Shown here one piece after another: positions 6,243 to 16,300 of a DNA stretch of 41,836 nt; position 1 is the stretch's first letter; the number at the start of each line of letters is the position of its first letter. A model generated the notes under the pieces. That model searched no databases and was not told the origin of the DNA. It worked only from the letters and a program-made list of their open reading frames with translations. The stretch is taken from the NCBI RefSeq assembly GCF_030433715.1, contig NZ_JAROCC010000020.1:1-41836 (forward strand), read 5' to 3'. The position numbers and the translations under genes are program-made. The stretch comes from Sporosarcina highlanderae (GTDB taxonomy: Bacteria > Bacillota > Bacilli > Bacillales_A > Planococcaceae).

Positions 6243-6443
6243 TTACATTCCTCCCATTAGTGTCATATCAATCAACATCAGTACAGCGTTTTCTGTTTCA
6301 TCTTGTCGCTTTTTCAGAGATGCTAATTCATCCTGTGTCTTTGGCTGATTCTCTTTCGCTTCCTCAACATCCCGTTCAAAATCTTCAGGTGTCTTTCCCG
6401 CATCACGAATAATTTTTTCCTGCAATTCTTTACTAATGTCCAT
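6243..6443 (-). CDS. Small coiled-coil phage protein (66 aa)
   Basis: A 66-residue, highly charged helical protein with a coiled-coil in the second half (ELASLKKRQDETENAVLML) and a glycine/methionine-rich end. Its start overlaps the BppU stop as TAATG, so it is translated by re-initiation. It is typical of the small genes that follow the receptor-binding complex in Gram-positive siphoviruses; function unknown. Confidence 0.75.
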   Translation of the reverse strand: MDISKELQEKIIRDAGKTPEDFERDVEEAKENQPKTQDELASLKKRQDETENAVLMLIDMTLMGGM

Positions 6444-9166
6444 TACAAGCCACCAGCTTTCATTCGAACTAATATTTCATATTGGATTTTCGCCATGACA
6501 CTAACATCAGTCGCTACATCAGATAACCTTGTAACCGTATCATCCAAAGCTCCTCTGATGTTTTTCGCATATGTTGCTTTGGCTTCTGTGATGTTAGTTG
6601 TGAATGCGTGTTTATCAAGGACTTCGTAGGTTACTGTGTATTCGGCTGTTGGGTCATAGTTTGCAGGTGGAATTGAAGCGAATTTACCACCGTATGCATT
6701 AGAACTGTTGTCGGATGAAAACGTCCAGTAATCATCCTTTACGCCATTTTTATAGATTGCAATTATCTTATTCGTTTTTTGACTAAGTTGATTTCCGTTA
6801 GGAACAGTTGATAGTGCACCATCTCTGATATTTATATAATATAGATTGCCCGAATCGGTTCTTTGTTTAGGGTTAGCTTTCTCCCTCACAATTACCCCAC
6901 TGCCCACTTCAACCTGCGTAGCACCACTCACAACTAAATCACCTTCAACCGTCACAGGCTCGATAACAGGCTTAGCAAGCTGATAAGTCAATTTATAATG
7001 AGAAATCTTACCTTCTGCAATGGTAGGTGCTGGAGCAGTTGGTAGTGTGGAAGTAATCCGTGCATCGTCTGTATCACCAATCGGTCTCCACTTATGAGTC
7101 GTACCATCACCACGATAAAACCACCCGTAAAAGTAAGATTTTATTAGGTCAACGGAAGGTGTCATACTCTCCGTCCATCCACTATCTGTATCAGTGATTG
7201 AAATATAAAAATAGGTATTTCCATTAGAGCCAATCATAAATTCATCAGCAATTAATGTTGGATTTCCATTAGTCAATAATTTACCATCATGTTTAACTAC
7301 ATTACCTTTTGCACTTGTGTAATTTGTCTCAAGTATATTTGCGTGTACACGTTTAAAACCAGTGTAATCAGTTGTAAAAGCCCAAGTTAACGACCCATCA
7401 AGTGTTTTTTGTTCAAACCACTTCGTCTTCTCCCATCTGCCAACCGATTCATTAAAAGATAAAATATCTTTTTTATCGTTATTTCCGGCAAGTGTCGTTT
7501 CTGCATAGAGATACGACGGATTTCGTGGGACATATGGCTTTGTTTTATCACCTAATGTAAACATTATCCAATACTTGCCACTCATAAAATCATCATAAGA
7601 TGATGTTGTATGTCTAATACCTAAATAGATGTTGCCGCTTGAATCAGTTGTGAATGTTCTCGGCTGTCCATCGTGAACTCCGTTTGTGGCTGATACACCG
7701 CCTCCGAAATAAAGGTTAGCAGTTGTACCCGGATATGGCATATTTGTAATAACGGTGTATTTAGTGTTAGGAATTAGTTTATAAGTTACGTCATAAGAAT
7801 TTGATGATTTAGTTGATTTACTTGCAAAATCAACAGGATTGAACAAGTTCTGCCCCTCTACACTCACCACAGGATTCTTAACATGCTGTACGGAATCAAC
7901 ATACGGGAACATTTTTTCCACATCTGCATCAGTCAATGAAACGCCTATTTTATCGTAGGTGGCTTTAGAGATTTCATAGAAACGAACACCACCGAAATAA
8001 GCATATTGATTTTCTTCACCCAAAACACGGAGATAAATGTGGTTTTTTTCACCGATATCTGATGGCGATATTTTTACATAGGTAAATCTAAAGTTAACAG
8101 TATCACTCGTATTTTCTAAAACGTCTTTGTACGTACTACCATTGTAAAATCTAACTCTTGCACCTGATGTTGCATTACCATTTTTAACATCACCTAATAA
8201 AATATAATGCTTAGTTGGATCTAAGGTTAGTTCTTTTCTAATATTCCCATTTGTATCCCCAGTAGGTATCGTTACTTTAATGGAACCTGTACCATACTTG
8301 AAATTTGTGTTATCCACCGTTCTTGAAGTTCCGGCTACAGAAGTCCAAACACTTGCGTTTTTGGGATTCCCATCTGTCCCTAATAAATTCACCAACGTAT
8401 TCCCATAAAATTCAACTTTTAATGGACTATTTCCGTCAGCATTGATTACTTGTGTACCATGTGTGAGAGTTTGGGTTTGTCGTGCTGTGTTATCAATCTG
8501 ACTTGTAATTTCATTAATAACAGTAGGGTTGTATTCGTCAGTCTTAACCCATCCAGTACCGCTCACGAATCGATACATAGTAGCAGTAGACGTGACCCTT
8601 ACCGTATCGCCATGCTTTGGATTCGGATATGTGCTATCACGCAGAGCAACAGTTTCGACTGCATTTAAGAAGCGTGTCTTGTTTTCAGATGCCACTTGCA
8701 ATGCTTCAGCAGTCGCCTTATTTGTTTCTGTGGTTGCAGTTCGTGCCTGTTGGATAACAACAGGACCATCCCCTAAAACTTGTTCAACAATATCCCATTG
8801 AGCTGATGCTTTTATCGCCTCGTGCTTATTAATGCTCCTTTGCACGGTAATGGATAGCGTTGTGGTTGTCGTTCGGTCGCCATTTTTATAAATCGTGAAT
8901 TCGACTTTCACTGTAGAAGCGATGCTTAATATATTCGCATCCAATGTAGCAATGGCGATTCCATCTTCGATTTTACAAGTTTTTTGGATGACAGTCTGAT
9001 CAGCAAGTTCAAAAAACGCCAGGACTGTCTCATCTTTCAATTGAATCTTTTCACCGTCTTGATAAAACTCAAAACCCAATTTATCCCCATTGTCATATTG
9101 CTTATAGACAACCGGTTGTATGGCTTTCGCTTGTACTAAATCAGATGCAATCGTGTATTGTCTCAA
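6443..9166 (-). CDS. Baseplate upper protein (BppU N-domain) with carbohydrate-binding-like modules
   Basis: A 907-residue tail-tip protein. Residues 1-115 match the BppU/DUF2479 N-terminal domain (YDNGDKLGFEFYQDGEKIQL, VKVEFTIYKNGD), which docks on the baseplate. A short helical linker (about 120-185) follows, then a SGTGWVKTDEYN-type segment. A long beta-rich stretch (about 240-800) has two jelly-roll-like regions rich in aromatic and glycine residues, probably for polysaccharide binding. A C-terminal helical tail (about 855-907) may trimerise. It should decide adsorption to host cell-wall glycopolymers. Confidence 0.85.
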   Translation of the reverse strand: MRQYTIASDLVQAKAIQPVVYKQYDNGDKLGFEFYQDGEKIQLKDETVLAFFELADQTVIQKTCKIEDGIAIATLDANILSIASTVKVEFTIYKNGDRTTTTTLSITVQRSINKHEAIKASAQWDIVEQVLGDGPVVIQQARTATTETNKATAEALQVASENKTRFLNAVETVALRDSTYPNPKHGDTVRVTSTATMYRFVSGTGWVKTDEYNPTVINEITSQIDNTARQTQTLTHGTQVINADGNSPLKVEFYGNTLVNLLGTDGNPKNASVWTSVAGTSRTVDNTNFKYGTGSIKVTIPTGDTNGNIRKELTLDPTKHYILLGDVKNGNATSGARVRFYNGSTYKDVLENTSDTVNFRFTYVKISPSDIGEKNHIYLRVLGEENQYAYFGGVRFYEISKATYDKIGVSLTDADVEKMFPYVDSVQHVKNPVVSVEGQNLFNPVDFASKSTKSSNSYDVTYKLIPNTKYTVITNMPYPGTTANLYFGGGVSATNGVHDGQPRTFTTDSSGNIYLGIRHTTSSYDDFMSGKYWIMFTLGDKTKPYVPRNPSYLYAETTLAGNNDKKDILSFNESVGRWEKTKWFEQKTLDGSLTWAFTTDYTGFKRVHANILETNYTSAKGNVVKHDGKLLTNGNPTLIADEFMIGSNGNTYFYISITDTDSGWTESMTPSVDLIKSYFYGWFYRGDGTTHKWRPIGDTDDARITSTLPTAPAPTIAEGKISHYKLTYQLAKPVIEPVTVEGDLVVSGATQVEVGSGVIVREKANPKQRTDSGNLYYINIRDGALSTVPNGNQLSQKTNKIIAIYKNGVKDDYWTFSSDNSSNAYGGKFASIPPANYDPTAEYTVTYEVLDKHAFTTNITEAKATYAKNIRGALDDTVTRLSDVATDVSVMAKIQYEILVRMKAGGL

Positions 9167-9191
9167 CTATTTCGCCCTCCTTTTTTGTAAT

Positions 9192-9214
9192 AAAAAAACG
9201 GCCTTCTTGGCACG
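9192..9214 (-). terminator. Possible terminator before the BppU gene
   Basis: On minus, CGTGCC-AAGAA-GGCCG (5 bp with a bulged T) runs into seven T. It lies directly at the stop of the 9215-9571 gene. A short stem makes it weak; it may tune fibre expression relative to the upstream tail genes. Confidence 0.45.
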
Positions 9215-9571
9215 TTAGTTTTGCATTACTAAGCTATAATCATCGCGATTAATGATAGTGTCACCAATTCGGATGAACAGATTGCGATCATTTACCTGCT
9301 TTGTTGTTTGTGCTGCATCGTAGTCTTCCACATGAGCTATATAAGGCTCTGGTTCCCTTGGTGAATACACCAACACTTTTTCACCGACAGGTGACTCGCC
9401 TTCTTCATAAACGGGTCGAATCCTTTGAATGTTCCTCTTGAGCATCGACACCGTGCCGATTGCTACAGATTCAATTTGTGGATTCAGTAGCGTGCTTAAA
9501 TACTTGTCTAATTCGAAACCCTCATTCAAAGTGATGTTGACGCCTTGATACGTTTTAATTTGATAATGCAT
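9215..9571 (-). CDS. Hypothetical tail-region protein (118 aa)
   Basis: An acidic 118-residue protein without membrane segment. It shows a beta-rich middle (EKVLVYSPREPEPYIAHVEDYD) and ends with FIRIGDTIINRDDYSLVMQN. It lies between the Fn3-like tail protein and BppU in the tail-tip gene set, so it is probably a small structural or assembly component. No family recognised. Confidence 0.75.
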   Translation of the reverse strand: MHYQIKTYQGVNITLNEGFELDKYLSTLLNPQIESVAIGTVSMLKRNIQRIRPVYEEGESPVGEKVLVYSPREPEPYIAHVEDYDAAQTTKQVNDRNLFIRIGDTIINRDDYSLVMQN

Positions 9572-9581
9572 GATAACCCTC

Positions 9582-10529
9582 CTATGTGATATTGTTTAAT
9601 GCCCTGACAAGTTCGTTCAATTGTGAAGCTGAAATTATCGTGTTTGATGTAACGAGCGATGGAACGCTTGGATTCATATCCAATATTGCATTTCGTGCCA
9701 TATTAAAACTGGATGCTAATGGAACCACATAGTTATTTATGATTCCGGATGTTGTTGATCTGTTGAAATCACGAGTAACAAGCCCTTTATATGCTCTAAA
9801 CTCATTTATCCGATCTAACAATGCACCCCATTCAGCAGCCGTTAGATTGTAAGCAGCTCCCGATGTTTTCGAGTTTGTCCACGTAAAATCCGCCGGTCTT
9901 GGTTTAGTATATTTTGCGCTGTCGGATGTTCCAGAGGATGCGCCTGACGTGTTGTAAGCAAAAACCCATATAGTATAGGTAGCGCCCACAACAAGAGGAG
10001 AACCTGCTCCATCGCGTGAGCCACTCCAGTACCTTGAACTGCTACTTAAATAACCCTGGAAATGCTGCGTTGTATTATTCGCTCCGGATAAGTAAACGGC
10101 TATGCTATTCGAATTTCTTAAATATGCCGAATTACCAACCGAAAACGATACTTCAAGTAGATTATTTGCCGTAAACGATAGACCATGAATATACGGTTCT
10201 GGATCAGGTGGAGCAGCAATCGTAAAGCTCCTTGAAACCCAGCTTGATGCTGTGCTGTCAATCCTGGCACGAACATAGATTGTGTAAGTTCCCGGGGTTG
10301 ATGGAACTGTGAACGATACGGTAATCGTTGAACCACTGGGACAGTATTCTTCCCGGTCATTAGATCCCCCGCCGTTATCAACCCAACTTCTATCAAACTG
10401 AATGTGTGAGGTGTTTTGCCCGGCTGTGACGTTAATATTTACGGATGTAGAAGTAACATCAATCCAGTTTATATTAGGAGTGGACGGATTCCCGGCATTC
10501 GCATCGTAATCCTCATCAAAAGCTGTCAA
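9582..10529 (-). CDS. Tail protein with fibronectin/Ig-like domains
   Basis: A 315-residue, Ser/Thr/Gly-rich protein. Two Fn3/Ig-like beta-sandwiches are visible, about residues 18-108 (ending YTIYVRARIDSTASSWVSRS) and about 112-208 (ending YTIWVFAYNTSGASSGTSDS). The C-terminal 100 residues form a helical domain (LTAAEWGALLDRINEFRAYKGL and ISASQLNELVRALNNIT). Fn3-like domains on phage tails are thought to bind carbohydrate weakly. It follows Tal by 11 bp in the same operon. Confidence 0.8.
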   Translation of the reverse strand: MTAFDEDYDANAGNPSTPNINWIDVTSTSVNINVTAGQNTSHIQFDRSWVDNGGGSNDREEYCPSGSTITVSFTVPSTPGTYTIYVRARIDSTASSWVSRSFTIAAPPDPEPYIHGLSFTANNLLEVSFSVGNSAYLRNSNSIAVYLSGANNTTQHFQGYLSSSSRYWSGSRDGAGSPLVVGATYTIWVFAYNTSGASSGTSDSAKYTKPRPADFTWTNSKTSGAAYNLTAAEWGALLDRINEFRAYKGLVTRDFNRSTTSGIINNYVVPLASSFNMARNAILDMNPSVPSLVTSNTIISASQLNELVRALNNIT

Positions 10530-10540
10530 TCCTATACCCC

Positions 10541-12562
10541 CTATCCGAACCTTGCATATAAACCGCTGATTGCAGCATTAGAAAAATCAACCTTACCATT
10601 GAAGTTCACATCATCCATGAAAAAGGAGCCGCCGTGGAAGAACGTACTCAAAGCATCGATTTTTATCCAATCGCCCGAGGGTGAAGATATGGTAGCTCCC
10701 CCATTGGAGCCTCTAAATTGAATAGTCTTCTCCGTACTGCTATCCTGCCAGTTCCCACCGATATACAGTGTATTGGCCACCTCAGTAATCCCTAACATTT
10801 CAATCTTGGAGGCCTGTAATTTAATAGTAGTGGCCGTTTGGTTGAACAGAGATGCAATGGTGTTTCCGTTATAATCGGTATAGCTGACCTTGTTGCTAAT
10901 TTGCCCACTGATACCGTCAATGCTTTGTTCAGCAGTTGTAACCCTTGTACCTAAACTGGACACTGTGGTGGACTCCGCTTTTGCATCGATGCGGCCACTT
11001 AAAATATTGAAGTTGGACTCCGCTGTGCTTTCAACTGTATTTTTTACACTATCCGTGTAAGTCTTGGATGTGCTTACAGCCGCCTCAATGCTTCCGCTTA
11101 ATATATTGAAGTTCGCGGTTGCGGTCTCGTTAACAGATACAATAGAACCTTGTAGTGTTTCAATTTCTGTAGTTAATGTGCCGATGTTATCTGCAAATCG
11201 ACCTTCGACAGAGGTTAAATCTGCCCTGACACCATCAATTGAAGCGTTAACCAAATCAATCTTAGAATCGGAATACTCCTTGCTTGTAGATACAGCTGCT
11301 ACAATTTGACCGGCGAGGATACTAAAATTCGAGGACGCTTCTTCGCGTATTACCCCTAAGTCAGCATCCACACGCTCAATCTTCGCATCTACTCCTAAAT
11401 TAATTGAAATAGCCGTTTGATCAATGTAGCTGCGAGCGTCAGCAATGCCGCCTTCCAATTCGAGCTTAATACTTCCGACAGTCTGATAGATGCCATCAGC
11501 CGTTTGCTCGATATGGGAATATGCTTCCACAATATCGCCATCAAGTCTTTCGACTTCTAAATTAATACGTTCATTTGTCCTCTCAAATCTGGATTGAGTT
11601 CTTTTCCTGTGGTCATCAATTGCAACTTTTTGAGCAGTCATAACAGCCGCCATTGTCCGTTGAATCGCATTTCCGATTACTACAGATGCTGTGATGAATT
11701 TCCCGTTTCGGATGGTCGTCTTCTTCGCCATGACGCGCACTTGAAACTCGATTCCCATAGGTTCATAAATCAACCAGACGCGCTCGCCAATTTCCTTATC
11801 CGACAATTCGACTACGTCAAGTTCAAAATTAACTTCTGGATAGTCAATCAAATCCCGTTTGATCTTCGCAAGCAGGTTATCACTAATTGAAAACCTTTCA
11901 TCAATGATTGGTTCTGCATCCCTAATACCAAATTTGTCAGCATTAGGAGACATGTAGGTCACTTCCAAACCATCTGCACCATAACCTTTTATACGCGTCC
12001 TCAGTTTTGACGTATCAACATTTCTTGATAGTGTTTTTACGTTATGCCCGAAACGATATTGGGCATCCTTATCGGGTCCAATTTGTTCCGAGAAATGGAT
12101 ATGATTATTCGGCAATATTTGATATTCACATTCGAATACTGAGCACATTTCCTGTGTCAGCTTAACGATATTGTCATTACCTACGCCGGGGATCAGTTCG
12201 CTACCAGTTACTTCAGAAGAATACGTCCATCCCGTTCCTAAAAAGATGAATGAAGCAAATTCATCAAAAGACTTTGTGCCACCCTGAGTATCTTCACGAC
12301 GCACACCAACCAAATCATAAAAAGTGGAAACGGCAACAATTCTTTTTTGTTTATGGCTCTCCCTAAATTGCTTTATACGGAAATCGTAGCCTTCCACAGT
12401 GATGATAGCTTCTTCTTCTAAAAGATCATGCCCCGGGTTGTTCTTACTTGGAAGTGAGATAAATGAAACGACAAAGTTTCCACTCACTTCCTCATTCATC
12501 TCGAAATTCCGAATGTCATTTAAAGGTTCAGTATGACCGGATAAGTTTGTAACACTTATCAT
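10541..12562 (-). CDS. Tail-associated protein Tal (prophage endopeptidase-tail family)
   Basis: The N-terminal about 330 residues match the baseplate hub fold of Tal/gp21-type proteins (SVTNLSGHTEPLNDIRNFEM, GYDFRIKQFRESH). A long repetitive helical region follows (about 330-570) with recurring blocks such as SNFNILSGRIDAKAEST and ANFNILSGSIEAAVSTS. A short C-terminal segment has GGSFFMDDVNFNGKVDFSN. It sits under Dit and forms the tail tip. I used the third of three possible starts (ATG 12562), which is best placed after AGGTG; starts up to 12571 are possible. No clear peptidoglycan hydrolase motif is seen. Confidence 0.87.
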   Translation of the reverse strand: MISVTNLSGHTEPLNDIRNFEMNEEVSGNFVVSFISLPSKNNPGHDLLEEEAIITVEGYDFRIKQFRESHKQKRIVAVSTFYDLVGVRREDTQGGTKSFDEFASFIFLGTGWTYSSEVTGSELIPGVGNDNIVKLTQEMCSVFECEYQILPNNHIHFSEQIGPDKDAQYRFGHNVKTLSRNVDTSKLRTRIKGYGADGLEVTYMSPNADKFGIRDAEPIIDERFSISDNLLAKIKRDLIDYPEVNFELDVVELSDKEIGERVWLIYEPMGIEFQVRVMAKKTTIRNGKFITASVVIGNAIQRTMAAVMTAQKVAIDDHRKRTQSRFERTNERINLEVERLDGDIVEAYSHIEQTADGIYQTVGSIKLELEGGIADARSYIDQTAISINLGVDAKIERVDADLGVIREEASSNFSILAGQIVAAVSTSKEYSDSKIDLVNASIDGVRADLTSVEGRFADNIGTLTTEIETLQGSIVSVNETATANFNILSGSIEAAVSTSKTYTDSVKNTVESTAESNFNILSGRIDAKAESTTVSSLGTRVTTAEQSIDGISGQISNKVSYTDYNGNTIASLFNQTATTIKLQASKIEMLGITEVANTLYIGGNWQDSSTEKTIQFRGSNGGATISSPSGDWIKIDALSTFFHGGSFFMDDVNFNGKVDFSNAAISGLYARFG

Positions 12563-12577
12563 CCTCATCACCTACCC

Positions 12578-13333
12578 TCACAAAAAATAAAAGCGTGTGG
12601 AAATGGATAGAGTGAACTCCCCACTTACACCGCTTATTTCAAATTCGTTATTACCGACTGTAAAAGAAATGAGTCGTTTATTCGTTTGACCGAATATCGA
12701 TTGATTGTTTTTTAACGAACGGACACCTTTTAACAATATGACGTCATTTACTGTTGTGCTGCCGTTGTAGATCCACGTATCACCAGTAGTAAGATTTTTA
12801 ATAGTAAGCCCGTTTGATGCGCCACTGAACAAGATTTCTGTTTCATCCTGCTTCCTCATATCAATCGGCACATCACCGGTATTCCTATAAACAAATGACG
12901 GTGTAGAATAAACCCTTTTTTGCGGTAAAACGGATTCAGACAATCCATTTGGAGCTAATAAGGGGATCTCGAACTCCAACGTTCTCGGATTAATTCTGTC
13001 AGGACTCCACCCTTCCGGATGTACACGCCACTGTTTGCCCGAATTCTTCGATTCAACTACAAATATTTCTTCACCATCCGAAAACAGACGGTACAATTCG
13101 TCTCTCAGCCGCAAAGAATCTTCGTAGCTTCCCGATTTCGTGAAAAAGCGAGCTGAGAGTTGTCTTGGATTAAGTGTTTTGTCAGTGACAACAATCCCAC
13201 CCCGACCATCCACTTTTTCGGTGATCAAGTCATAGGAGGGAGAAGGTATGCTTAGTTTAAGCCCAAATAAGTTCAGCACTTCCGCTGTTAACCCATAGCC
13301 TTCCGAGTTATAGACGTTTATTAATCCACTCAT
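12578..13333 (-). CDS. Distal tail protein Dit (siphovirus tail component)
   Basis: A 251-residue Dit-type protein (PF05709). The N-terminal domain is seen in KVDGRGGIVV and LNPRQLSARFFTKSGSYEDS, and the C-terminal galectin-like beta-sandwich in the last 100 residues. Dit hexamers join the tail tube to the Tal hub. It begins with ATG after AGGGGGGTAAGC and overlaps the tape measure stop by ATGA. Confidence 0.92.
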   Translation of the reverse strand: MSGLINVYNSEGYGLTAEVLNLFGLKLSIPSPSYDLITEKVDGRGGIVVTDKTLNPRQLSARFFTKSGSYEDSLRLRDELYRLFSDGEEIFVVESKNSGKQWRVHPEGWSPDRINPRTLEFEIPLLAPNGLSESVLPQKRVYSTPSFVYRNTGDVPIDMRKQDETEILFSGASNGLTIKNLTTGDTWIYNGSTTVNDVILLKGVRSLKNNQSIFGQTNKRLISFTVGNNEFEISGVSGEFTLSISTRFYFL

Positions 13334-16300
13334 AAGCTTACCCCCCTGATTGTAGCGTTTATGGATTGTCGGTCATACTGCATGGTATCCACAGTATCAA
13401 AGACAACTTCACCAATGACGCGCCCGTCAAGGATAACAGGAGCAGGCTTAATGTGAATCATTGTTGGCGGTTGATTTAATCGCCCGATCGTTCTTTCCGC
13501 TTCTCCGTTACTACGCGCACCATCTGCATAACCAGGAATCTTATTCATGGCATTCAAAATCTGCTTAGACTCATCATGCGTGAAAACTTCGTAACCTGCA
13601 GGACGGTTGTACAATCCGAAATTCAACATTTCCCAACGGTTACCCATACGCCCGAGTTCCCAACCTTCTTCCCCGGCAATAAATGGTCCCCCATCGTGAC
13701 CACCCAGTGGAGTACCAACCGAGTATCCAATCGGAACTGGACCCGTATTGATGTTAACCGTCTTCCAGACAGGATCGCTCAACTGACTATTCAAAGAGGC
13801 GATACTCGGATTTGTCTTGACGTTGACATCCTTATAAACAGTCTTTCCGGCGACAACATTCATTTCTTCGAGCTTTCTACGTGCTTGATCAATCTTTGTC
13901 TGTTGCTCGTCCAACTTTCGGTTCTGCTCGTCATATTCCCCACCAACAAGAGCACCAGACTTCCGCATTTCTTCTAACTTTTTACGGGATTCGTCAATGT
14001 TTCGTTGTTCTTCCTGGAGTTTTTCGACGCCTTTTCCGCGCTCCGATGTAATGCCAGCTTGATAAAGAATCATCTGTTCATATTCATCAATCAGCAGTCC
14101 AAAAGCTTCGAGTTCTTTATTTGTTTCCGCGAGAGATTCTTTTTTCGTGTCGATTTGTTTAGTGATGGTATCGACAAGTTTTTCCGACAAACCAACAGAG
14201 CTCTCAATTGCGGATTTGCTCCGTTCTTCACTCTTGATTTTCTTTTCGAGTTCCTTCAGTTCGGCGCCGGTCGCTGTCTTAGCTCGCTCTTTCAAATCGG
14301 CGATATTCAGATTTATTTCTCGAATTCTGTCAGTATCATCCGAAATAAATTTGAGTTGCTTGGAGCGACTCTCTTCCCTCTCGATGATTTCCTCATTAAT
14401 TTTCCGCTGTTTTTCGAGAATCTTTTCTTGCTTGTTCATTTCATCAGTGAGTGCACGATACGTCTTGTCCACAAGTCGCTGACGTTCTTCGGCGTTGAGT
14501 TTCTTGAGTTCGCCCGTAACAGCAGCATAGGCGTTACCTTGTTCGGAAATTGCTTTTGCTGTGGAAGGCGCCTTTTCTACAAGCTTCTCATTCATTTCAA
14601 GGAAGCGTTCCATTTCTTCGTTTGTTAATCCTGATTTTTCACGAAGTTTTTCCTGTTCCTCGGTTAACGCCAGAATAGCTTCTTCGGTTTTGGCTTTTTT
14701 GATTTCGTCAGATATGTCCAAGTAACGAAGCATTTCGTCAGTAGATAGTTTATTTTTCAACTTTAACAATTCAAACGACGCGATTAATTCATCCATTGAA
14801 TCAAGTTCTTTTTTACGCGACTCAACAAACTGCAATGCTTTTTGTGCGCTATCGTCACTGGCTTTGTTAAATTCATAAATACCGTAGGCAAGTAATCCAA
14901 CTCCTGCAATCGCCAAACCGACAGGAGTGGCCGCCGCTGGTCCCATCAACCCAATTCGACCAAGTAGACCGGCTCCACCTGCGCCGCCAAGCGTGGACAT
15001 CAGCTTACCACCGATGCTCGCCACTCCACCCACAGTTGTGGTTAATCCACCAAGAGCGACAGATGCAGGTCCTACAGCCGCGACAAGAGCGATCAACTTG
15101 AGAATTGTTTGTTGCTGACTCTCGTCCATATCGGCAAATGCCTTGGCTCCTGATTCGATTTGTTTTATCAACGGCATTGCCGCATCAATAGTAGCCAAGA
15201 GGGCAGGGATAAGAGCATCGCCCAACGTGATACCGACATCTTTCACGCGATTCCACAACATTTTCAGTTGGGATTCGGTAGTCTTATAGCGCTCTTCCGC
15301 TTCCTTAGTAAGTGCAATATTCTCATCCCAGGCATTGGATGATAAATCGACAGCGTTAGCAAATAGCTCCGCCGCTCCACCTGCACGTAAGAGCGAGTCA
15401 CGTAACCGGATTTCCGTGATCCCCATTTCTTGCAACATTTCAATTGCTGTCGTCCCGGCTTCTTCAGCATTACCCAATCCATTGATAAAGGCACCAATTG
15501 CACCGATAGCATCTTCCTGAAAAGCCTTTTTAAATTGTTCGCCGGTCATTCCGGCTATCTTGGCAAAGTTTTCAAGATCTGATTGAGTTTTTATGACACT
15601 ATTCAACTCTTTTTTCGTCATACCTAAACTCTCGGCAAACATTCCGAATGCCTTTCCGCCGCTTCCTGCTGCAAGCTGTAATTCTCTCAAGGTCATTCCA
15701 GTTGCTTCCGATACCATCCTGAATTTTTCGGTTCCTGTTGAAGCGACTTGCATGTTGACCATAACGCGCGAGATTGCGGACCCACCCATTTCCGCCTGGA
15801 TACCAACGGATGATAGAGCCGTCGAAAGAGCCAGAATATCCGCTTCGCTCATACCAACCTGGGCGCCGGCACCTGCTAAGCGTAACGCCATATCGACGAT
15901 TTCGCGCTCGGTTGTAGCGAAGTTGTTTCCGAGATTTACCACGACCGAACCGAGCCGGCCAAAATCCTTTTGGGACATTTGCGTGATGTTAGCAAACCTT
16001 GCAAGGGCAGTGGCCGCCTCATCAGAACTCATATTTGTTGCAACACCAAGGTCAATCATCGTTCGTGTGAATCCTTGGATTGCCTCATTTTTAATGCCCA
16101 ACTGTCCGGCCGCTTCTGCGACTCTTGCAATTTCGGTAGCAGCAGCAGGGATTTCTTTTGACATGTCACGGATAGCACGGGAGAGTTGTTGGAATTCCTC
16201 CTCTTGCATGTCTACGGTTTTTCTGACCCCTGCGAACGCACTTTCATAATCCACAGCCGCCTTGAATGCCGCAGCCCCAATGCCCATGATTGGAGCAGTA

